From Halomonas sp. SpR8 (GTDB taxonomy: Bacteria; Pseudomonadota; Gammaproteobacteria; Pseudomonadales; Halomonadaceae): a stretch of DNA of 64,000 nucleotides. Positions within the stretch are counted from its first letter, which is position 1. Every line of letters starts with the position of its first letter. Made by a program: the position numbers and the translations under genes. The notes beneath the pieces are model-generated. The model was not told where the DNA came from, ran no database searches, and saw nothing but the letters and a program-made list of their open reading frames with translations. The stretch lies in assembly GCF_031010195.1 (NCBI RefSeq), contig NZ_JAUAMC010000003.1, positions 496,001 to 560,000 of the forward strand, read 5' to 3'. This document shows positions 27,521-39,750 of the stretch, piece by piece.

Positions 27521-27746
27521 CGCTTGATGACCTAGCACTCGGTGGGATTGGCGGCAAGCATGCCATTGTACGGCCAGAAAAATTGTTACTGCCTACCCAT
27601 TAGCTACTAGCGCCAACGACCAAACATCGATTGATTAACCGCAATATCGACGTGCTAACACATAAATGTGAAGTTATAATGAACATTCACTCATGCATGT
27701 TTGTATCTGCGAACAGCGACACTGCCTACCCACAAAGGATGTTGGT

Positions 27747-28394
27747 ATGTCTCCTCCCCCTCCATGGCCTATCGGCTTTCGAGCTCTCTTAGTGCGTGCG
27801 GTGCTCTACGTACTGTTTATTGGTGCGATTACCCAAGGTGCCTATTTAGAAGCACTTTATCTACCCTCAGTACGCTTTTCAGAGTGGGGCTTTACCGAGT
27901 TTACCCAAACGTTGGTACTAGCCATCTGCTGCGCCATGCTGATTTATATTCGCCAGGTGCTTAAAGTCTGGCCCAACGTCACGCTGCTCCTGCTAGCATT
28001 TTTGGCCGCTTCGCTGGTGCGTGAACAGGATCACTTTTTAGATACCTATGTCGCTGACAACACCTGGAAGGTGCTTGTTGCGCTGATTATTCTCCCCACG
28101 CTTTTCTGGGTGGTTAAGCAGCGCCAACGCTTTTTTGAGGAGTTCGCCCATTACAGCAACACCTTTGCCTTTGGCCTGTTTACGGCGGGCGTTTTAACCA
28201 CCTATATTTTCTCGCGCTTATATGGGCGGCAAGAATTCTGGCAAGCCATTCTTGAAGACAGCTACTCGGGTACCTTTAAGAGCGTCGCTGAAGAAGTTGT
28301 AGAGCTGCTTGGTTACAGCCTGATCTTGATCGCCACGCTGGAACTACTGCTCCTGGCTCGGCGTGTTTATCGGGCCCGACAAACGTCGTATTAA
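27747..28394 (+). CDS. Six-helix integral membrane protein of unknown function
   Basis: A 215-aa protein with hydrophobic segments near 15-35, 53-68, 77-91, 107-124, 136-157 and 186-205. Charged residues are clustered in REQDHFLD (93-100) after helix 3 and VAEEVVELLGY (180-190) before helix 6, an acidic pattern that might bind metal or protons, but no family is recognised. AAAGGATG precedes the ATG at 27747, which is preferred to an earlier one at 27693 that adds a Cys-rich, non-membrane leader. It stands alone between the LysR gene and abgT with its own terminator. Confidence 0.8.
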   Translation: MSPPPPWPIGFRALLVRAVLYVLFIGAITQGAYLEALYLPSVRFSEWGFTEFTQTLVLAICCAMLIYIRQVLKVWPNVTLLLLAFLAASLVREQDHFLDTYVADNTWKVLVALIILPTLFWVVKQRQRFFEEFAHYSNTFAFGLFTAGVLTTYIFSRLYGRQEFWQAILEDSYSGTFKSVAEEVVELLGYSLILIATLELLLLARRVYRARQTSY

Positions 28395-28440
28395 CGCCCC
28401 CGACTCCTGCTTGCTAGCCCCTCCCCCAGGCATCAGTGAC

Positions 28441-28479
28441 AAACGCCGTCTTTGCGAAGCAAGGCGGCGTTTCATTTTT
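28441..28479 (+). terminator. Rho-independent terminator of the six-helix membrane protein gene
   Basis: Stem AAACGCCGTCTTTGC / GCAAGGCGGCGTTT (one bulge and a mismatch) with loop GAA, followed by CATTTTTC. Confidence 0.75.
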
Positions 28480-28596
28480 CGAATCTCGTTATGCAAAAAG
28501 CCGTTTGCGACCCACTGCTCTTCAACGTAGTGTCGCTCGTTATGCTTCACAACCATATTTTTTACTAGAAACCCTTACATTGACGACATAAACCTC

Positions 28597-30168
28597 ATGA
28601 ATAAAACCAAGCATGATGAAAAAAACCTGCAGCGAGGTTTTTTCACCCGTTTTCTAGATAGCGTTGAGTGGCTGGGTAACCTACTTCCTCACCCCGTTAC
28701 TCTGTTTGCAATACTGTGCGTATTAGTCGTTGTTGCAAGCGGGGTCGCGGCAGCTTTTGGGGTTTCCGTGGCTGACCCTCGGCCCGCCAATGAAGGCGAA
28801 TGGATCGCCGTTAACTCTTTGCTTAATGCCGAAGGTTTACGCCGACTAGTCACTGAAATGGTGACCAATTTCACTAGCTTCGCCCCGCTTGGCACCGTGT
28901 TGGTGGCTATGCTAGGCGTGGGCGTTGCCGAGCATTCGGGACTGCTCTCCGCGACCATGCGCGCCTTAGTGCTCAACCGGTCACCCCGAATTGTTACTTA
29001 CGCGGTAGTCTTTGCAGGCATTATGTCTAATATGGCTGCAGAGCTTGGCTATGTAGTACTGATTCCGCTTGCCGCTATGATATTCCACTCACTGGGCAGG
29101 CATCCCCTTGCGGGCCTAGCTGCTGCATTCTGCGGTGTTTCTGGGGGGTATAGCGCTAACCTGCTAATCGGCACAGTTGACCCATTACTTTCAGGCATTA
29201 CCCAGGAAGCGGCGCGACTTCTCGATCCTGCTTATATAGTGGGCGCAGAAGCTAATTGGTTCTTTATGTTCGTCAGCACCTTCTTTGTGACACTGATTGG
29301 TGGCTTAGTCACCGAGCGCATCGTAGAACCCAAACTGGGTAAATTCGACTCTGATCAAGCCGATAGTGATATTAACCATCAAAGCATGGGCGGTCTCTCA
29401 TCAACAGAAAAACGTGCCCTAAAAGGTACCGGCTTAGCCGCACTGGTACTAGTTGCTCTGGTCGCCGGGATGGTAGTGCCGGAGAGCGGCATACTGCGCA
29501 ACCCTGAAACAGGGCTAATAAGCGGCTCGCCTTTTTTACGCGGAATTGTTGTGATTGTAGCGGTGTCATTCACTCTATTGGGCTTTGTTTATGGCCGCTT
29601 GGCAGGCACCATGCACAATGACCGCGATGTGGTAGATGCCATGGCTAAAAGCATGAGCAGCCTGGGTTTATACATTGTTCTGGTGTTCTTCGCTGCTCAG
29701 TTCGTGGCACTGTTTAACTGGAGTAACTTTGGTACTGTGACCGCGATTGCTGGTGCGGATCTGCTGGAATCTCTCGGACTACGCGGCCCCGGCCTGTTTG
29801 CTCTGTTCATTATTATGTGTGCGTTCGTCAACTTGTCGTTGGGCAGCGCCTCGGCACAGTGGGCGGTGACGGCTCCCATTTTTGTACCCATGTTAATGTT
29901 AATGGGCTACGCCCCCGAAGTCATTCAAGCAGCCTATCGTATCGGTGATTCAGTCACTAATCTGATCACCCCGATGATGAGCTACTTTGGCCTGATCCTA
30001 GCCGTAGCAACTCGCTACCGGAAAGATATGGGCATTGGTACGCTGGTTGCTATTATGCTTCCCTATACGCTGTTTATGCTGATTGGATGGAGCCTGCTGT
30101 TCTTCGTTTGGGTTTTTGTGTTTGGCTTACCTGTTGGCCCTGGCTCCGCCACCTACTACACGCTATAA
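28597..30168 (+). CDS. AbgT-family transporter
   Basis: A 523-aa inner-membrane protein with about eleven to twelve hydrophobic segments. [19 protein letters not shown] at the start, [33 protein letters not shown] and [22 protein letters not shown] are AbgT family sequences. Members (AbgT, YdaH, MtrF) are linked to p-aminobenzoyl-glutamate import or antimetabolite (sulfonamide) export. No abgA/abgB hydrolase genes are adjacent, so a role in folate-breakdown salvage is not shown. The ATG at 28597 lacks a strong ribosome site. A bidirectional terminator separates it from convergent rpoD. Confidence 0.93.
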   Translation: MNKTKHDEKNLQRGFFTRFLDSVEWLGNLLPHPVTLFAILCVLVVVASGVAAAFGVSVADPRPANEGEWIAVNSLLNAEGLRRLVTEMVTNFTSFAPLGTVLVAMLGVGVAEHSGLLSATMRALVLNRSPRIVTYAVVFAGIMSNMAAELGYVVLIPLAAMIFHSLGRHPLAGLAAAFCGVSGGYSANLLIGTVDPLLSGITQEAARLLDPAYIVGAEANWFFMFVSTFFVTLIGGLVTERIVEPKLGKFDSDQADSDINHQSMGGLSSTEKRALKGTGLAALVLVALVAGMVVPESGILRNPETGLISGSPFLRGIVVIVAVSFTLLGFVYGRLAGTMHNDRDVVDAMAKSMSSLGLYIVLVFFAAQFVALFNWSNFGTVTAIAGADLLESLGLRGPGLFALFIIMCAFVNLSLGSASAQWAVTAPIFVPMLMLMGYAPEVIQAAYRIGDSVTNLITPMMSYFGLILAVATRYRKDMGIGTLVAIMLPYTLFMLIGWSLLFFVWVFVFGLPVGPGSATYYTL

Positions 30169-30188
30169 GCCCTTACATCCTTTAACGC

Positions 30189-30223
30189 AAAAAGCCCGCC
30201 GTTCTTTGAACGGCGGGCTTTTT
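30189..30223. terminator. Bidirectional terminator between abgT-like gene and rpoD
   Basis: A perfect 16-bp inverted repeat AAAAAGCCCGCCGTTC / GAACGGCGGGCTTTTT with loop TTT. The A/T ends give T5 on either strand, so it can serve both convergent genes. Confidence 0.95.
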
Positions 30224-30264
30224 GATCTTAGCGGTGGCTATTCTCCACTCACTACTTACGGCAT

Positions 30265-32115
<1,851 letters not shown>

Positions 32116-32340
32116 AGAAACCCTATCTCGACGAAGAAGAATGAAACACCTGGGCGCTGAATCGATTAAATTCAACAAGCCGAATAGTATAGCGTAATTG
32201 ACCGGAAATTTTCCAGTTCGACGTATTTGCGCGGCTATTCAGGTGTGTTAGTTTGTTCGGTTAGGTCAGCGCTTAGTGACTGACCTCATATTTGGTGCTG
32301 AAACGGTAAGAATTCAACCCCTATCGTCCAAAACACCGCC

Positions 32341-34185
32341 TTACTGGCGCTGCGCAAGCTGCATTACCAAGCTTGCTAAGCGCTGGCGCTGCTCCTTATC
32401 TAACTTTTTCCCGGCGCGCTCCTGCGCCAGCAATGCAACGTACTCCTCATGCGGAGAGCGCTGGCGCTGAACGTGCTGTAGGTGCTCTATCCAGCCATTC
32501 AGTTCTGCTTCTCTATCGGCCTTTGGAATTAACAGTTCGCGCTTGGCGAAAGCCGCCAAAGCCTGCCCCTGCTGACTACCCTGAAAATGCGCCAATACGA
32601 CTTGTGGGCTGCGATAACGCCCGGCCTTGAGCAGTGCAATCAACTCTCGGCATAAAGGCGCATCGTCATCTTCCGGCAACCACTCCAAGTGATCGGGTAG
32701 CACCGATACCAAGTTAGGCTCATGCAATAGCAACTGAACAATACGCCCAACAGGGGAAAGCGCCTGCGAGCGCGCCCTTGACGACGGTGCAACCGCAGCC
32801 TGAACGTCTACTGACGACGGCGACGCCTCTGCAAATTGCTCGCCCTGTTTCTGAACGAGACGCTGCTGCGCTGCCTGAGCACGCTTTTCGAGCAGCACTC
32901 TCAACTGCTCCTGCGCCAGCCCGCTACGCTGGGCCAAAGACTCGAGCAGTAGTGATTTGAGCATGCCTTCGGGCACTTTGTTCAATGCTTCAAGCACCTG
33001 ACTGGCAAATCGCTCACGCCCTTCCACCGTGTTCAGATCGCGCCCTTGGGCCGCCTGCTCAAACAAAAACTCCGACAGTGGCATGGCACAGGTCACACGA
33101 TCCTGAAACGCCTGGGCACCTTCACGTCGCACCAGGGTGTCCGGGTCGTCACCTTCAGGCAGAAACAGAAAGCGCGCTTCTCGGCCATCAATCATTTGCG
33201 GAAGCGCGGTTTCCAACGCCCGGCTTGCCGCCTGCCTGCCCGCACGGTCACCGTCGAAACAGAACACCACGCGACTCACCAATCGAAACAGGCGGGTCAA
33301 GTGATCTTCCGTGGTGGCGGTACCCAGCGTTGCCACAGCGTTATGGATGCCGTATTGCGCTAACGCCACGACATCCATATAGCCTTCGACCATCACCAGT
33401 TGCTCAAGTTTGCTCGAAACTTGGCGCGCCTCATACAAACCGTATAGCTCGCGGCCTTTATGGAACACCGGTGTTTCAGGCGAGTTGAGGTATTTAGGCT
33501 GATCATCGCCCATCACCCTGCCGCCAAAAGCAATCGTGCGACCACGCAGGTCGCGAATCGGGAACATGACCCGATCTCGAAAGCGGTCATAGGTACGCCC
33601 GGTATCTTCGCGGTGAATCAGCAGGCCGTACTCAACCTGAACCGGCTCACCAATACCGCGCTCGCTTAGGTGCTGCTTTAGCGCCTCCCAACCAGCCGGG
33701 GCATAGCCAATACCATAGGTTTTGATAACGTCACCAGAGAGCCCACGCCCCGACAGATAACGCTGGGCAGGCTGGCCTTCCTGCATCTTTAATCGCTCGC
33801 GATAAAAACTTGCGGCGAGCTCCAGCAAGTTAACACCCTCTTTGCGCATCTTTTCCCGCTGCTGGGCACGCGGATCATCGGCACCCTCGCGGGGCACTTC
33901 AATACCCAGACGACCAGCTAACTGCTCTACCGCTTCAGGAAACGGTAATTTGTCGTACTCCATCAGAAAGCGTAGTGCATTGCCATTCGCTCCGCAGCCA
34001 AAGCAGTGATAAAACTGCTTATCAGCACTGACGGTGAACGACGGCGTTTTCTCTTGATGGAACGGACATAGTCCCGAGTAGTTACGACCGGCCTTTTTAA
34101 GCTGCACACGCTCACCAACCACCTCGACCACGTCAACGCGGCCTAACAGGTCATCAATAAAACGCTGTGGAATCTGGCCTGCCAT
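32341..34185 (-). CDS. dnaG: DNA primase
   Basis: A 614-aa primase that makes RNA primers for Okazaki fragments. N-terminal CHC2 zinc finger (CPFHQEKTPSF then YHCFGCGANG, residues about 40-64), RNA-polymerase core with the TOPRIM motifs (VMVEGYMDVVALAQ and FCFDGDRAG) near 265-315, and a C-terminal DnaB-binding helical region from about 470. It lies in the macromolecular-synthesis operon between rpsU and rpoD. A terminator and a 15-bp repeat array separate it from rpsU, which may set its low expression. Confidence 0.98.
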   Translation of the reverse strand: MAGQIPQRFIDDLLGRVDVVEVVGERVQLKKAGRNYSGLCPFHQEKTPSFTVSADKQFYHCFGCGANGNALRFLMEYDKLPFPEAVEQLAGRLGIEVPREGADDPRAQQREKMRKEGVNLLELAASFYRERLKMQEGQPAQRYLSGRGLSGDVIKTYGIGYAPAGWEALKQHLSERGIGEPVQVEYGLLIHREDTGRTYDRFRDRVMFPIRDLRGRTIAFGGRVMGDDQPKYLNSPETPVFHKGRELYGLYEARQVSSKLEQLVMVEGYMDVVALAQYGIHNAVATLGTATTEDHLTRLFRLVSRVVFCFDGDRAGRQAASRALETALPQMIDGREARFLFLPEGDDPDTLVRREGAQAFQDRVTCAMPLSEFLFEQAAQGRDLNTVEGRERFASQVLEALNKVPEGMLKSLLLESLAQRSGLAQEQLRVLLEKRAQAAQQRLVQKQGEQFAEASPSSVDVQAAVAPSSRARSQALSPVGRIVQLLLHEPNLVSVLPDHLEWLPEDDDAPLCRELIALLKAGRYRSPQVVLAHFQGSQQGQALAAFAKRELLIPKADREAELNGWIEHLQHVQRQRSPHEEYVALLAQERAGKKLDKEQRQRLASLVMQLAQRQ

Positions 34186-34232
34186 GAACGTCGGGCATCC
34201 TCGCGCAAAGCGCTGGCTTTGAAGACAATGTT

Positions 34233-34292
34233 TTTAAGAACATGATATTTAAGAACATAATATTCAAGAACATAGCGCTTAAGAACATGTTT
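34233..34292 (-). repeat. Four 15-bp tandem repeats between rpsU and dnaG
   Basis: Plus-strand units TTTAAGAACATGATA, TTTAAGAACATAATA, TTCAAGAACATAGCG and CTTAAGAACATGTTT share AAGAACAT. The array lies 47 bases upstream of the dnaG start, after the rpsU terminator, so it is transcribed into the dnaG leader. Confidence 0.92.
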
Positions 34293-34372
34293 TTAAAACA
34301 GTGCCTAAGATCATCCGGCCCACTGCCAGATCACCTTAAACAGCGATGGTCACAAACAGCCATCAAGTATCG

Positions 34373-34404
34373 AAAAACAAACGGCCACCTAGTGGCGGCC
34401 GTTT
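34373..34404 (-). terminator. Rho-independent terminator/attenuator between rpsU and dnaG
   Basis: On the minus strand an 11-bp stem AAACGGCCGCC / GGTGGCCGTTT (one G-U pair) with a four-base loop, followed by GTTTTT. Position matches the known attenuator between rpsU and dnaG that keeps primase and sigma levels below S21. Confidence 0.8.
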
Positions 34405-34457
34405 GGCATCCCTCTTGAGACGACCAGCTAATTGCTCCGGCCCCCTCGGGTACGGAT

Positions 34458-34673
34458 CTAATAGAGCCGTTCGAAACGCTTTTGCTCACGCTGAACTTTC
34501 TTGGCGTGGCGTTTTACGGCAGCTGCCGCTTTGCGTTTACGCTCAGCAGTCGGCTTCTCATAGTGCTCGCGGCGGCGTACTTCAGAGAGAACACCGGCTT
34601 TTTCGCAAGAACGCTTGAAGCGACGCAGGGCGACGTCAAACGGCTCGTTATCACGTACTTTTACAGAAGGCAT
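34458..34673 (-). CDS. rpsU: 30S ribosomal protein S21
   Basis: A 71-aa basic protein with the full S21 sequence: [27 protein letters not shown] at the start and the Arg/Lys-rich tail ending FERLY. The ATG at 34673 has AGGTGAG upstream; the longer frame before it is not used. First gene of rpsU-dnaG-rpoD, divergent from tsaD, as in most gammaproteobacteria. Confidence 0.98.
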   Translation of the reverse strand: MPSVKVRDNEPFDVALRRFKRSCEKAGVLSEVRRREHYEKPTAERKRKAAAAVKRHAKKVQREQKRFERLY

Positions 34674-34899
34674 TAAGCACTCACCTACCTTAAGGAGTCT
34701 TGAGTTCGGATAGTACGTACACTGCAATGTTGCGGTTTAGAATGCGGTGTACGACCCAGTTTTACAGCGCACAATAGTCTAGTCGCCACTAGCTATCTTT
34801 GCAAATGCTAACGCTCGTCTACAAGTACAATGCTAAACTATTGCACTGATATTTTTCACCCCACTTTCTGCAAATGCATCCTCAAAGAGTCCCTTTTTT

Positions 34900-35958
34900 A
34901 TGCGTGTACTGGGCATTGAAACATCCTGCGATGAAACGGGTGTCGCGCTTTATGACACCGCGCTGACAGGCGGCAAAGGGTTGCTGGCTGACGCGCTGTA
35001 TAGCCAAATCGCTATGCACATGGAATTTGGCGGCGTGGTGCCCGAGCTCGCCTCTCGGGATCACACACGTAAACTGCTACCATTGATTGAGCAGGTGCTC
35101 AGCGATGCCAAACTGACGCGCCACGATCTGGATGGCATTACCTATACCGCCGGGCCAGGCCTGGTGGGCGCTTTAATGGTGGGTGCCAGTACGGCCCATG
35201 GCATGGCCCGCGCACTGAATATTCCGGTGCTTGGCGTTCACCATATGGAAGGCCACCTGCTGGCGCCGATGCTGGAAGAAGAGTCTCCTGAATTTCCGTT
35301 TGTCGCGCTACTGGTATCCGGCGGGCATACCCAGCTAGTTGAAGTGCAGGGGCTGGGACGCTATCAACTGCTCGGCGAATCGGTGGATGACGCGGCGGGT
35401 GAAGCGTTTGACAAAGCCGCCAAGATGCTAGGCCTTACCTATCCAGGTGGGCCTGAAGTCGCCAAGCTAGCAGAACAGGGCGACCCCAAGCGCTTTCGTT
35501 TCCCACGCCCCATGACCGACCGCCCAGGGCTTGATTTCAGCTTTTCGGGCTTAAAAACCCATACCATGACAGCCATTCGTCAATTAAAGGCCGCCAACGA
35601 ACTTGACGCCCAAGCCCGCACCGACGTTGCCCGTGCCTTTGAAGAGGCGGTTGTCGATACGCTGGTGATTAAGTGCCGCCGAGCGCTGGACCAAACTGGC
35701 TTGAAACGTTTAGTGGTCGCAGGTGGCGTCAGCGCCAACCAGCGTCTGCGCGAACGACTGCACGTTGAGTGTGAGAAGCGCCAAGCTCGGGCTTACTACC
35801 CAAGGGGGCGTTTCTGCACCGACAATGGCGCCATGATTGCTTATGTCGGCGCGCAACGCCTGGCGGCAGGCGAGTGCGATATATCCGGTTTGATGCAGGC
35901 AACGCCCCGCTGGCCACTAGACCAACTCGCACCGCCCAAGAGCCTCACCACTCTCTAA
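34900..35958 (+). CDS. tsaD: tRNA N6-adenosine threonylcarbamoyltransferase
   Basis: A 352-aa ASKHA-fold protein that, with TsaB and TsaE, transfers the threonylcarbamoyl group to A37 of ANN-decoding tRNAs. [19 protein letters not shown] begins the ATP-binding fold; the metal-binding HMEGH motif lies near residue 111; [10 protein letters not shown] and [12 protein letters not shown] follow. It is divergent from rpsU and ends four bases from convergent plsY. Confidence 0.98.
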   Translation: MRVLGIETSCDETGVALYDTALTGGKGLLADALYSQIAMHMEFGGVVPELASRDHTRKLLPLIEQVLSDAKLTRHDLDGITYTAGPGLVGALMVGASTAHGMARALNIPVLGVHHMEGHLLAPMLEEESPEFPFVALLVSGGHTQLVEVQGLGRYQLLGESVDDAAGEAFDKAAKMLGLTYPGGPEVAKLAEQGDPKRFRFPRPMTDRPGLDFSFSGLKTHTMTAIRQLKAANELDAQARTDVARAFEEAVVDTLVIKCRRALDQTGLKRLVVAGGVSANQRLRERLHVECEKRQARAYYPRGRFCTDNGAMIAYVGAQRLAAGECDISGLMQATPRWPLDQLAPPKSLTTL

Positions 35959-35961
35959 CGG

Positions 35962-36534
35962 TTAAGAGCCGCGAAACGGCGGCTCCTCGCCACGCCGCAG
36001 TCGGCGAATATTGAACCCATGGCGAGTCAGCACCAGTAGGCTGAAGCCGCCTACCACCATAAAATACTCAGGGGCTAACCAAACGCATAACAGCGGCGCC
36101 AATAAGGCACTCACTAATGAGGCAATTGCCGCCGTCTTCAACCGCCACGCCAGCAACGACCAGACAACCGCACTGAATAGCGCCACATAGGGCACCAACA
36201 CCAGCAGCACACCAAATGCGCTTGCGACCGCTTTGCCGCCACGAAAGCCGTGCCAGAGTGGAAAACTGTGGCCCAACAAAACCGCTAGTCCAACCAATCC
36301 TTGCAGCCAAACCGGACAGCTCATTAATTTCGCCCCCAGCACGGCGGGCATACCCTTCAAGGCATCTAACAGCAGCGTCGCTGCTGCCAAACGAGGCCCG
36401 TAAAGTCGCAGTACGTTGGAAAAGCCTGGATTACACGAGCCGTGTTGGCGGGGATCGCCCACACCAGACAAGCGGCAAACGCTCAACGCTGCCAGCCAAC
36501 TACCGCTTAAATAACCCACCACTATCCACACCAT
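35962..36534 (-). CDS. plsY: Glycerol-3-phosphate acyltransferase (acyl-phosphate dependent)
   Basis: A 190-aa inner-membrane enzyme that acylates glycerol-3-phosphate from acyl-phosphate, starting phospholipid synthesis. About five hydrophobic helices; the motifs GSCNPGFSNVLR (usual GSGNxGATN form, here varied), LLDALKG and LLGHSFPLWHGFRGGKAVA are in order. The first motif's departure (CNPGFSN for GNIGATN) is seen in a subset of gammaproteobacterial PlsY. GAGCAGAGC precedes the ATG. It is convergent with tsaD and divergent from folB. Confidence 0.94.
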   Translation of the reverse strand: MVWIVVGYLSGSWLAALSVCRLSGVGDPRQHGSCNPGFSNVLRLYGPRLAAATLLLDALKGMPAVLGAKLMSCPVWLQGLVGLAVLLGHSFPLWHGFRGGKAVASAFGVLLVLVPYVALFSAVVWSLLAWRLKTAAIASLVSALLAPLLCVWLAPEYFMVVGGFSLLVLTRHGFNIRRLRRGEEPPFRGS

Positions 36535-36637
36535 GGCGCTCTGCTCGCTTTATAGACCAACTCGATGGTCCTACTGACTGTCGTTTCCCCCCATCCTAAC
36601 GTACAATCGCCCGCTTGTTACCGTAGGGGAAAGCGGG

Positions 36638-37018
36638 ATGGATCGCATTTTGATTGAGGCGTTAGCCGTCGACACCGTCATTGGTGCCTACGACTGGGAA
36701 CGCTCGATTCAACAGTCGCTGAGTTTGGATCTTGCGTTGGCTACTGACATTCGTTCGGCAGCAGCCACCGATGATTTGCTCCTCACACTAGACTACGCTG
36801 CCATCTGCCAGCGCATCCAGCAGTTTGCCGATACCCACCAGTTTGCCCTGGTAGAGACCTTCGCCGAACGCTTGGCAGAGTGCCTGCGCACAGAGTTTCC
36901 GATCACCTGGCTGCGCCTAACGGTGCGCAAACCGGGCGCCGTTCCCAACGCTGCCAGTGTTGGCCTGGAAATTACCCGTGGCGTCCTGCCAGAGGCCACT
37001 CAGGAGCTCGGCACATGA
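36638..37018 (+). CDS. folB: Dihydroneopterin aldolase
   Basis: A 126-aa enzyme of folate synthesis that cleaves dihydroneopterin to 6-hydroxymethyl-dihydropterin and glycolaldehyde. MDRILIEALAVDTVIGAYDWER holds the conserved Glu of the pterin site, LDYAAICQRI and ALVETFAERLAE follow, and VRKPGAVPNAASVGLEI contains the catalytic Lys. TAGGGGAAAGCGGG precedes the ATG. The stop overlaps the folK start (ATGA), coupling consecutive pathway steps. Confidence 0.97.
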   Translation: MDRILIEALAVDTVIGAYDWERSIQQSLSLDLALATDIRSAAATDDLLLTLDYAAICQRIQQFADTHQFALVETFAERLAECLRTEFPITWLRLTVRKPGAVPNAASVGLEITRGVLPEATQELGT

Positions 37019-37563
37019 AGCTGGTAACGGTCAGTTTAGGTAGCAACATTGAACCCATCCGACATCTTCGCCTCTGCCTTGATGCATTGAATGACACCTT
37101 TGGCCCCTTGCATATCTCCCGCGTGTTTGAAAGCGAGCCGGTCGGTTTCTCAGACAGCCGTAATTTCTATAATTTGGTTGTGGCCTTTCACAGCGCCTGG
37201 ACGCCCGGAGAACTTCAGGCTTGGGGTAAACAGCTCGAAATTGAGCATGGCCGCCTGCCCGATATTGCTAAATTCAGCCCCCGCGCGCTGGATATTGATC
37301 TGCTAACCGTGGGTGATACCTGCGACACTGTTGATGGCATCAGTTTACCGCGCGGCGAAATCACCCATAATGCATTTGTTTTACAGCCGCTTGCCGAGCT
37401 ACTGCCCGAGCAGCACCACCCGGTTTGCGGCACGCCTTACGCTGAGCTATGGGCAGCCTTCGAGCTAGGCAACCAGCGCCTCTGGCCGGTGGCTTTTAGC
37501 TGGCGGGGCCGCTGGATCTCCCAAGCAGATGAGCAGCCTCGTCTTACGGCGGCAAGCCGATAA
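37015..37563 (+). CDS. folK: 2-amino-4-hydroxy-6-hydroxymethyldihydropteridine diphosphokinase
   Basis: A 182-aa HPPK that pyrophosphorylates the product of FolB. VTVSLGSNIEPIRHL at the start, FESEPVGFSDSRNFYNLVV, and PRALDIDLLTVGD with the two metal-binding Asp are diagnostic. The start is taken at 37015, overlapping the folB stop by four bases, instead of a longer in-frame start inside folB. Confidence 0.96.
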   Translation: MKLVTVSLGSNIEPIRHLRLCLDALNDTFGPLHISRVFESEPVGFSDSRNFYNLVVAFHSAWTPGELQAWGKQLEIEHGRLPDIAKFSPRALDIDLLTVGDTCDTVDGISLPRGEITHNAFVLQPLAELLPEQHHPVCGTPYAELWAAFELGNQRLWPVAFSWRGRWISQADEQPRLTAASR

Positions 37564-37591
37564 CTTCTTCAGCAGCGAACACGCAAGAACA

Positions 37592-38722
37592 CTACGTTAG
37601 CGCAGACGCCACCGCCTGCCCGCGATGCTCGCGTAATGCTTCCCCCAGCGCCGCTCCTTGATACCCTTCGGCTATTAGCGTCTGAGGATTAACCTTACGG
37701 GCTGCCTGCCAAGCGCCTTCAAGCTGGCCAACCTGATCAGGTGCCAACACTTTGACTAACGCCAACTGCGCCTCTACCTGCTCGGGTTTACGCCAGCCAT
37801 CCAAGCGCTCCAGCCAGTGCAGCACCTTCGGCCCATCTAACGATTCAGCTAACAGCGCATGCGTATGCGCCGTATGGCGGGCAAGCTGAGCAACGACGTT
37901 AGGCAGCTTAAGTCTCGTGACCAAAATCTCGCGCTGATCGGCGGTTAGTGGCGAGAGCAGCTGTGCATAGCGCCAGTGGGCCAACGACAGAGTACTGCTC
38001 GAAGGCACCTGGTCCAGCGCAATCAATCCTTTTTCTAATGCCTCATCCGATAATTCTGGCCACCACACTTTGAGCGCGTCGCAGCGCTCCAGCGTAGTGA
38101 AGTAGACTTCTGGGTTTGGCTCGCCTAGCGCTTTTTCGGTTTCCACCCAAACCCGCTCGGCGGCCAAATGCTCAAGCTCGCCGCTCTGGCTCACTTGGCG
38201 CATCAGCGCTATCGTCTCTGGCGCAATGGTGAAACCCAGCGATGCATAGCGAGCCAAAAAACGCGCGGTACGCAACACCCGCAGCGGATCTTCGCTAAAC
38301 GCCGCTGAGATATGCCGTAACACGCGCCGCTCAATATCGCCCTGACCATTGAAAGGGTCGGTCAACTCGCCGTCAGTGCTCTGGGCAATCGCGTTGATCG
38401 TCAAATCACGCCGCAGCAGGTCCTCTTCCAGCGTCACATCCGGACTGGCGTGCACCTCAAACCCTGCATAGCCGTGGCCCGACTTGCGCTCAGTGCGAGC
38501 CAGTGCGTACTCTTCCGCAGACTCTGGGTGCAAAAAGACCGGAAAGTCGCGCCCGACAGGCTTAAAACCGCGCTTGCGCATAGCGTCTGGTGTTGCGCCC
38601 ACCACGACCCAGTCGTTGTCATAGACCGGCCAACCCAACAGCGCATCGCGCACGGCGCCGCCGACCCGATAAACGCTCAGGCCTACTAAGCATGGATCAC
38701 TGTTTGGCTCTCTCACTGCCAT
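37592..38722 (-). CDS. cca: CCA tRNA nucleotidyltransferase (class II)
   Basis: A 376-aa enzyme that adds or repairs the 3' CCA of tRNAs. The head domain has [20 protein letters not shown] with catalytic Asp-x-Asp, [10 protein letters not shown] and [15 protein letters not shown], then the neck/body region. It is shorter than E. coli Cca (about 412 aa), lacking most of the C-terminal HD domain, as in pseudomonads. The ATG at 38722 is preceded by GGGGAAA and overlaps the end of apaH by ten bases; a 25-residue longer frame inside apaH is rejected. Confidence 0.95.
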   Translation of the reverse strand: MAVREPNSDPCLVGLSVYRVGGAVRDALLGWPVYDNDWVVVGATPDAMRKRGFKPVGRDFPVFLHPESAEEYALARTERKSGHGYAGFEVHASPDVTLEEDLLRRDLTINAIAQSTDGELTDPFNGQGDIERRVLRHISAAFSEDPLRVLRTARFLARYASLGFTIAPETIALMRQVSQSGELEHLAAERVWVETEKALGEPNPEVYFTTLERCDALKVWWPELSDEALEKGLIALDQVPSSSTLSLAHWRYAQLLSPLTADQREILVTRLKLPNVVAQLARHTAHTHALLAESLDGPKVLHWLERLDGWRKPEQVEAQLALVKVLAPDQVGQLEGAWQAARKVNPQTLIAEGYQGAALGEALREHRGQAVASALT

Positions 38723-39534
38723 TTTCCCCGCTGATGACTCGCCACGCTGGTGCGCTCGCCACTGTCCAGATCGAGCGCAGTTAATCGTCCGCCCCATACA
38801 CAGCCTGTATCCAGCGCCTCGACGGGCACTCGAGCTTTAGGGGTTTTGCCCTCAAGAGCAGCCCAGTGGCCAAATAGCAGCCGGGTGTCATCGCTTCGCG
38901 GGTATTGAAACCAGGGAAGAAAGCCTATCGGGGCGCTATCGAGCCCCTCTTTAGCGGCAAAATCCAACCGCCCCTGAACATCAATAAAGCGCATGCGGGT
39001 CAGGACGTTGACGATCAGGCGCAGGCGATCCATGCCGTCTAGATCGTCGCACCATAGATCCGGCTGGTTACCAAAGAGCTGGGTTAAAAACTCACCGGAT
39101 GTCTCACTGGTAAGTGCCGCCTGCACTTCGCGCCCTAACGTCTCGGTTTGGGCCACGCTCCATTGGGGCAGCAGTCCGGCATGAGTCATCAGCGTATGGT
39201 TTTCAAACACACTCAGCGGCTGGCTCTGCAGCCAGTCCAGCAGCGCTTCGCGATCAGGCGCGTTCAGAATATCGCTTAGGGTGTCGTTTTTTTTCAGTTT
39301 GCCACCGCCACGGGCCGCCACTAATAAATGAAAATCGTGATTACCTAGCACCGTTCGCGCGGCGCTGCCCAGCGCGCGCACTTCCCGCAGGCACTCTAAA
39401 GAGCCTGGTCCTCGGTTGATCAAATCGCCTACCAGCCAAAGCGTATCCCGCGCGGGATTGAAGCCGAGCCTCTCAAGAAGGGCTACAAACTCGGCGTGAC
39501 AGCCGTGTAAATCGCCGATCACATAGCTACTCAT
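38713..39534 (-). CDS. apaH: Symmetrical bis(5'-nucleosyl)-tetraphosphatase
   Basis: A 273-aa metallophosphatase that hydrolyses Ap4A to two ADP and can decap Np4-capped [35 protein letters not shown] and [11 protein letters not shown] are the GDxHG, GDxxxRG and GNHD metal motifs. The ATG at 39534 matches the family start. In relatives it directly follows apaG; here it is separated from apaG by a plus-strand oxidoreductase module and precedes cca, so it needs a promoter of its own in 39535-39750, where no clear one was seen. Confidence 0.97.
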   Translation of the reverse strand: MSSYVIGDLHGCHAEFVALLERLGFNPARDTLWLVGDLINRGPGSLECLREVRALGSAARTVLGNHDFHLLVAARGGGKLKKNDTLSDILNAPDREALLDWLQSQPLSVFENHTLMTHAGLLPQWSVAQTETLGREVQAALTSETSGEFLTQLFGNQPDLWCDDLDGMDRLRLIVNVLTRMRFIDVQGRLDFAAKEGLDSAPIGFLPWFQYPRSDDTRLLFGHWAALEGKTPKARVPVEALDTGCVWGGRLTALDLDSGERTSVASHQRGKWQ

Positions 39535-39750
39535 GCGCGAAGCCTTTATTAATAAAATGAGTGAGCTAAATACTACCACCTCCGCTACTTACTCTGCCTG
39601 TCGTCGCTGTCGTTGTTAATGATTAACACTGGTGAAAAAGCCAAACCTGGATCACTATAAAAGCACGTATTAACACTCTTAAGCCTCACGTCAACCAACG
39701 AAGCGACCCTAATAAGCGTTGCCACCACCGTTAAGGAAAACGACCCTCAG

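Noticed and set aside
32985-33488. Plus-strand 167-codon ORF opposite dnaG
   Set aside because: Antisense shadow of a highly conserved gene; His/Pro/Arg-rich composition.
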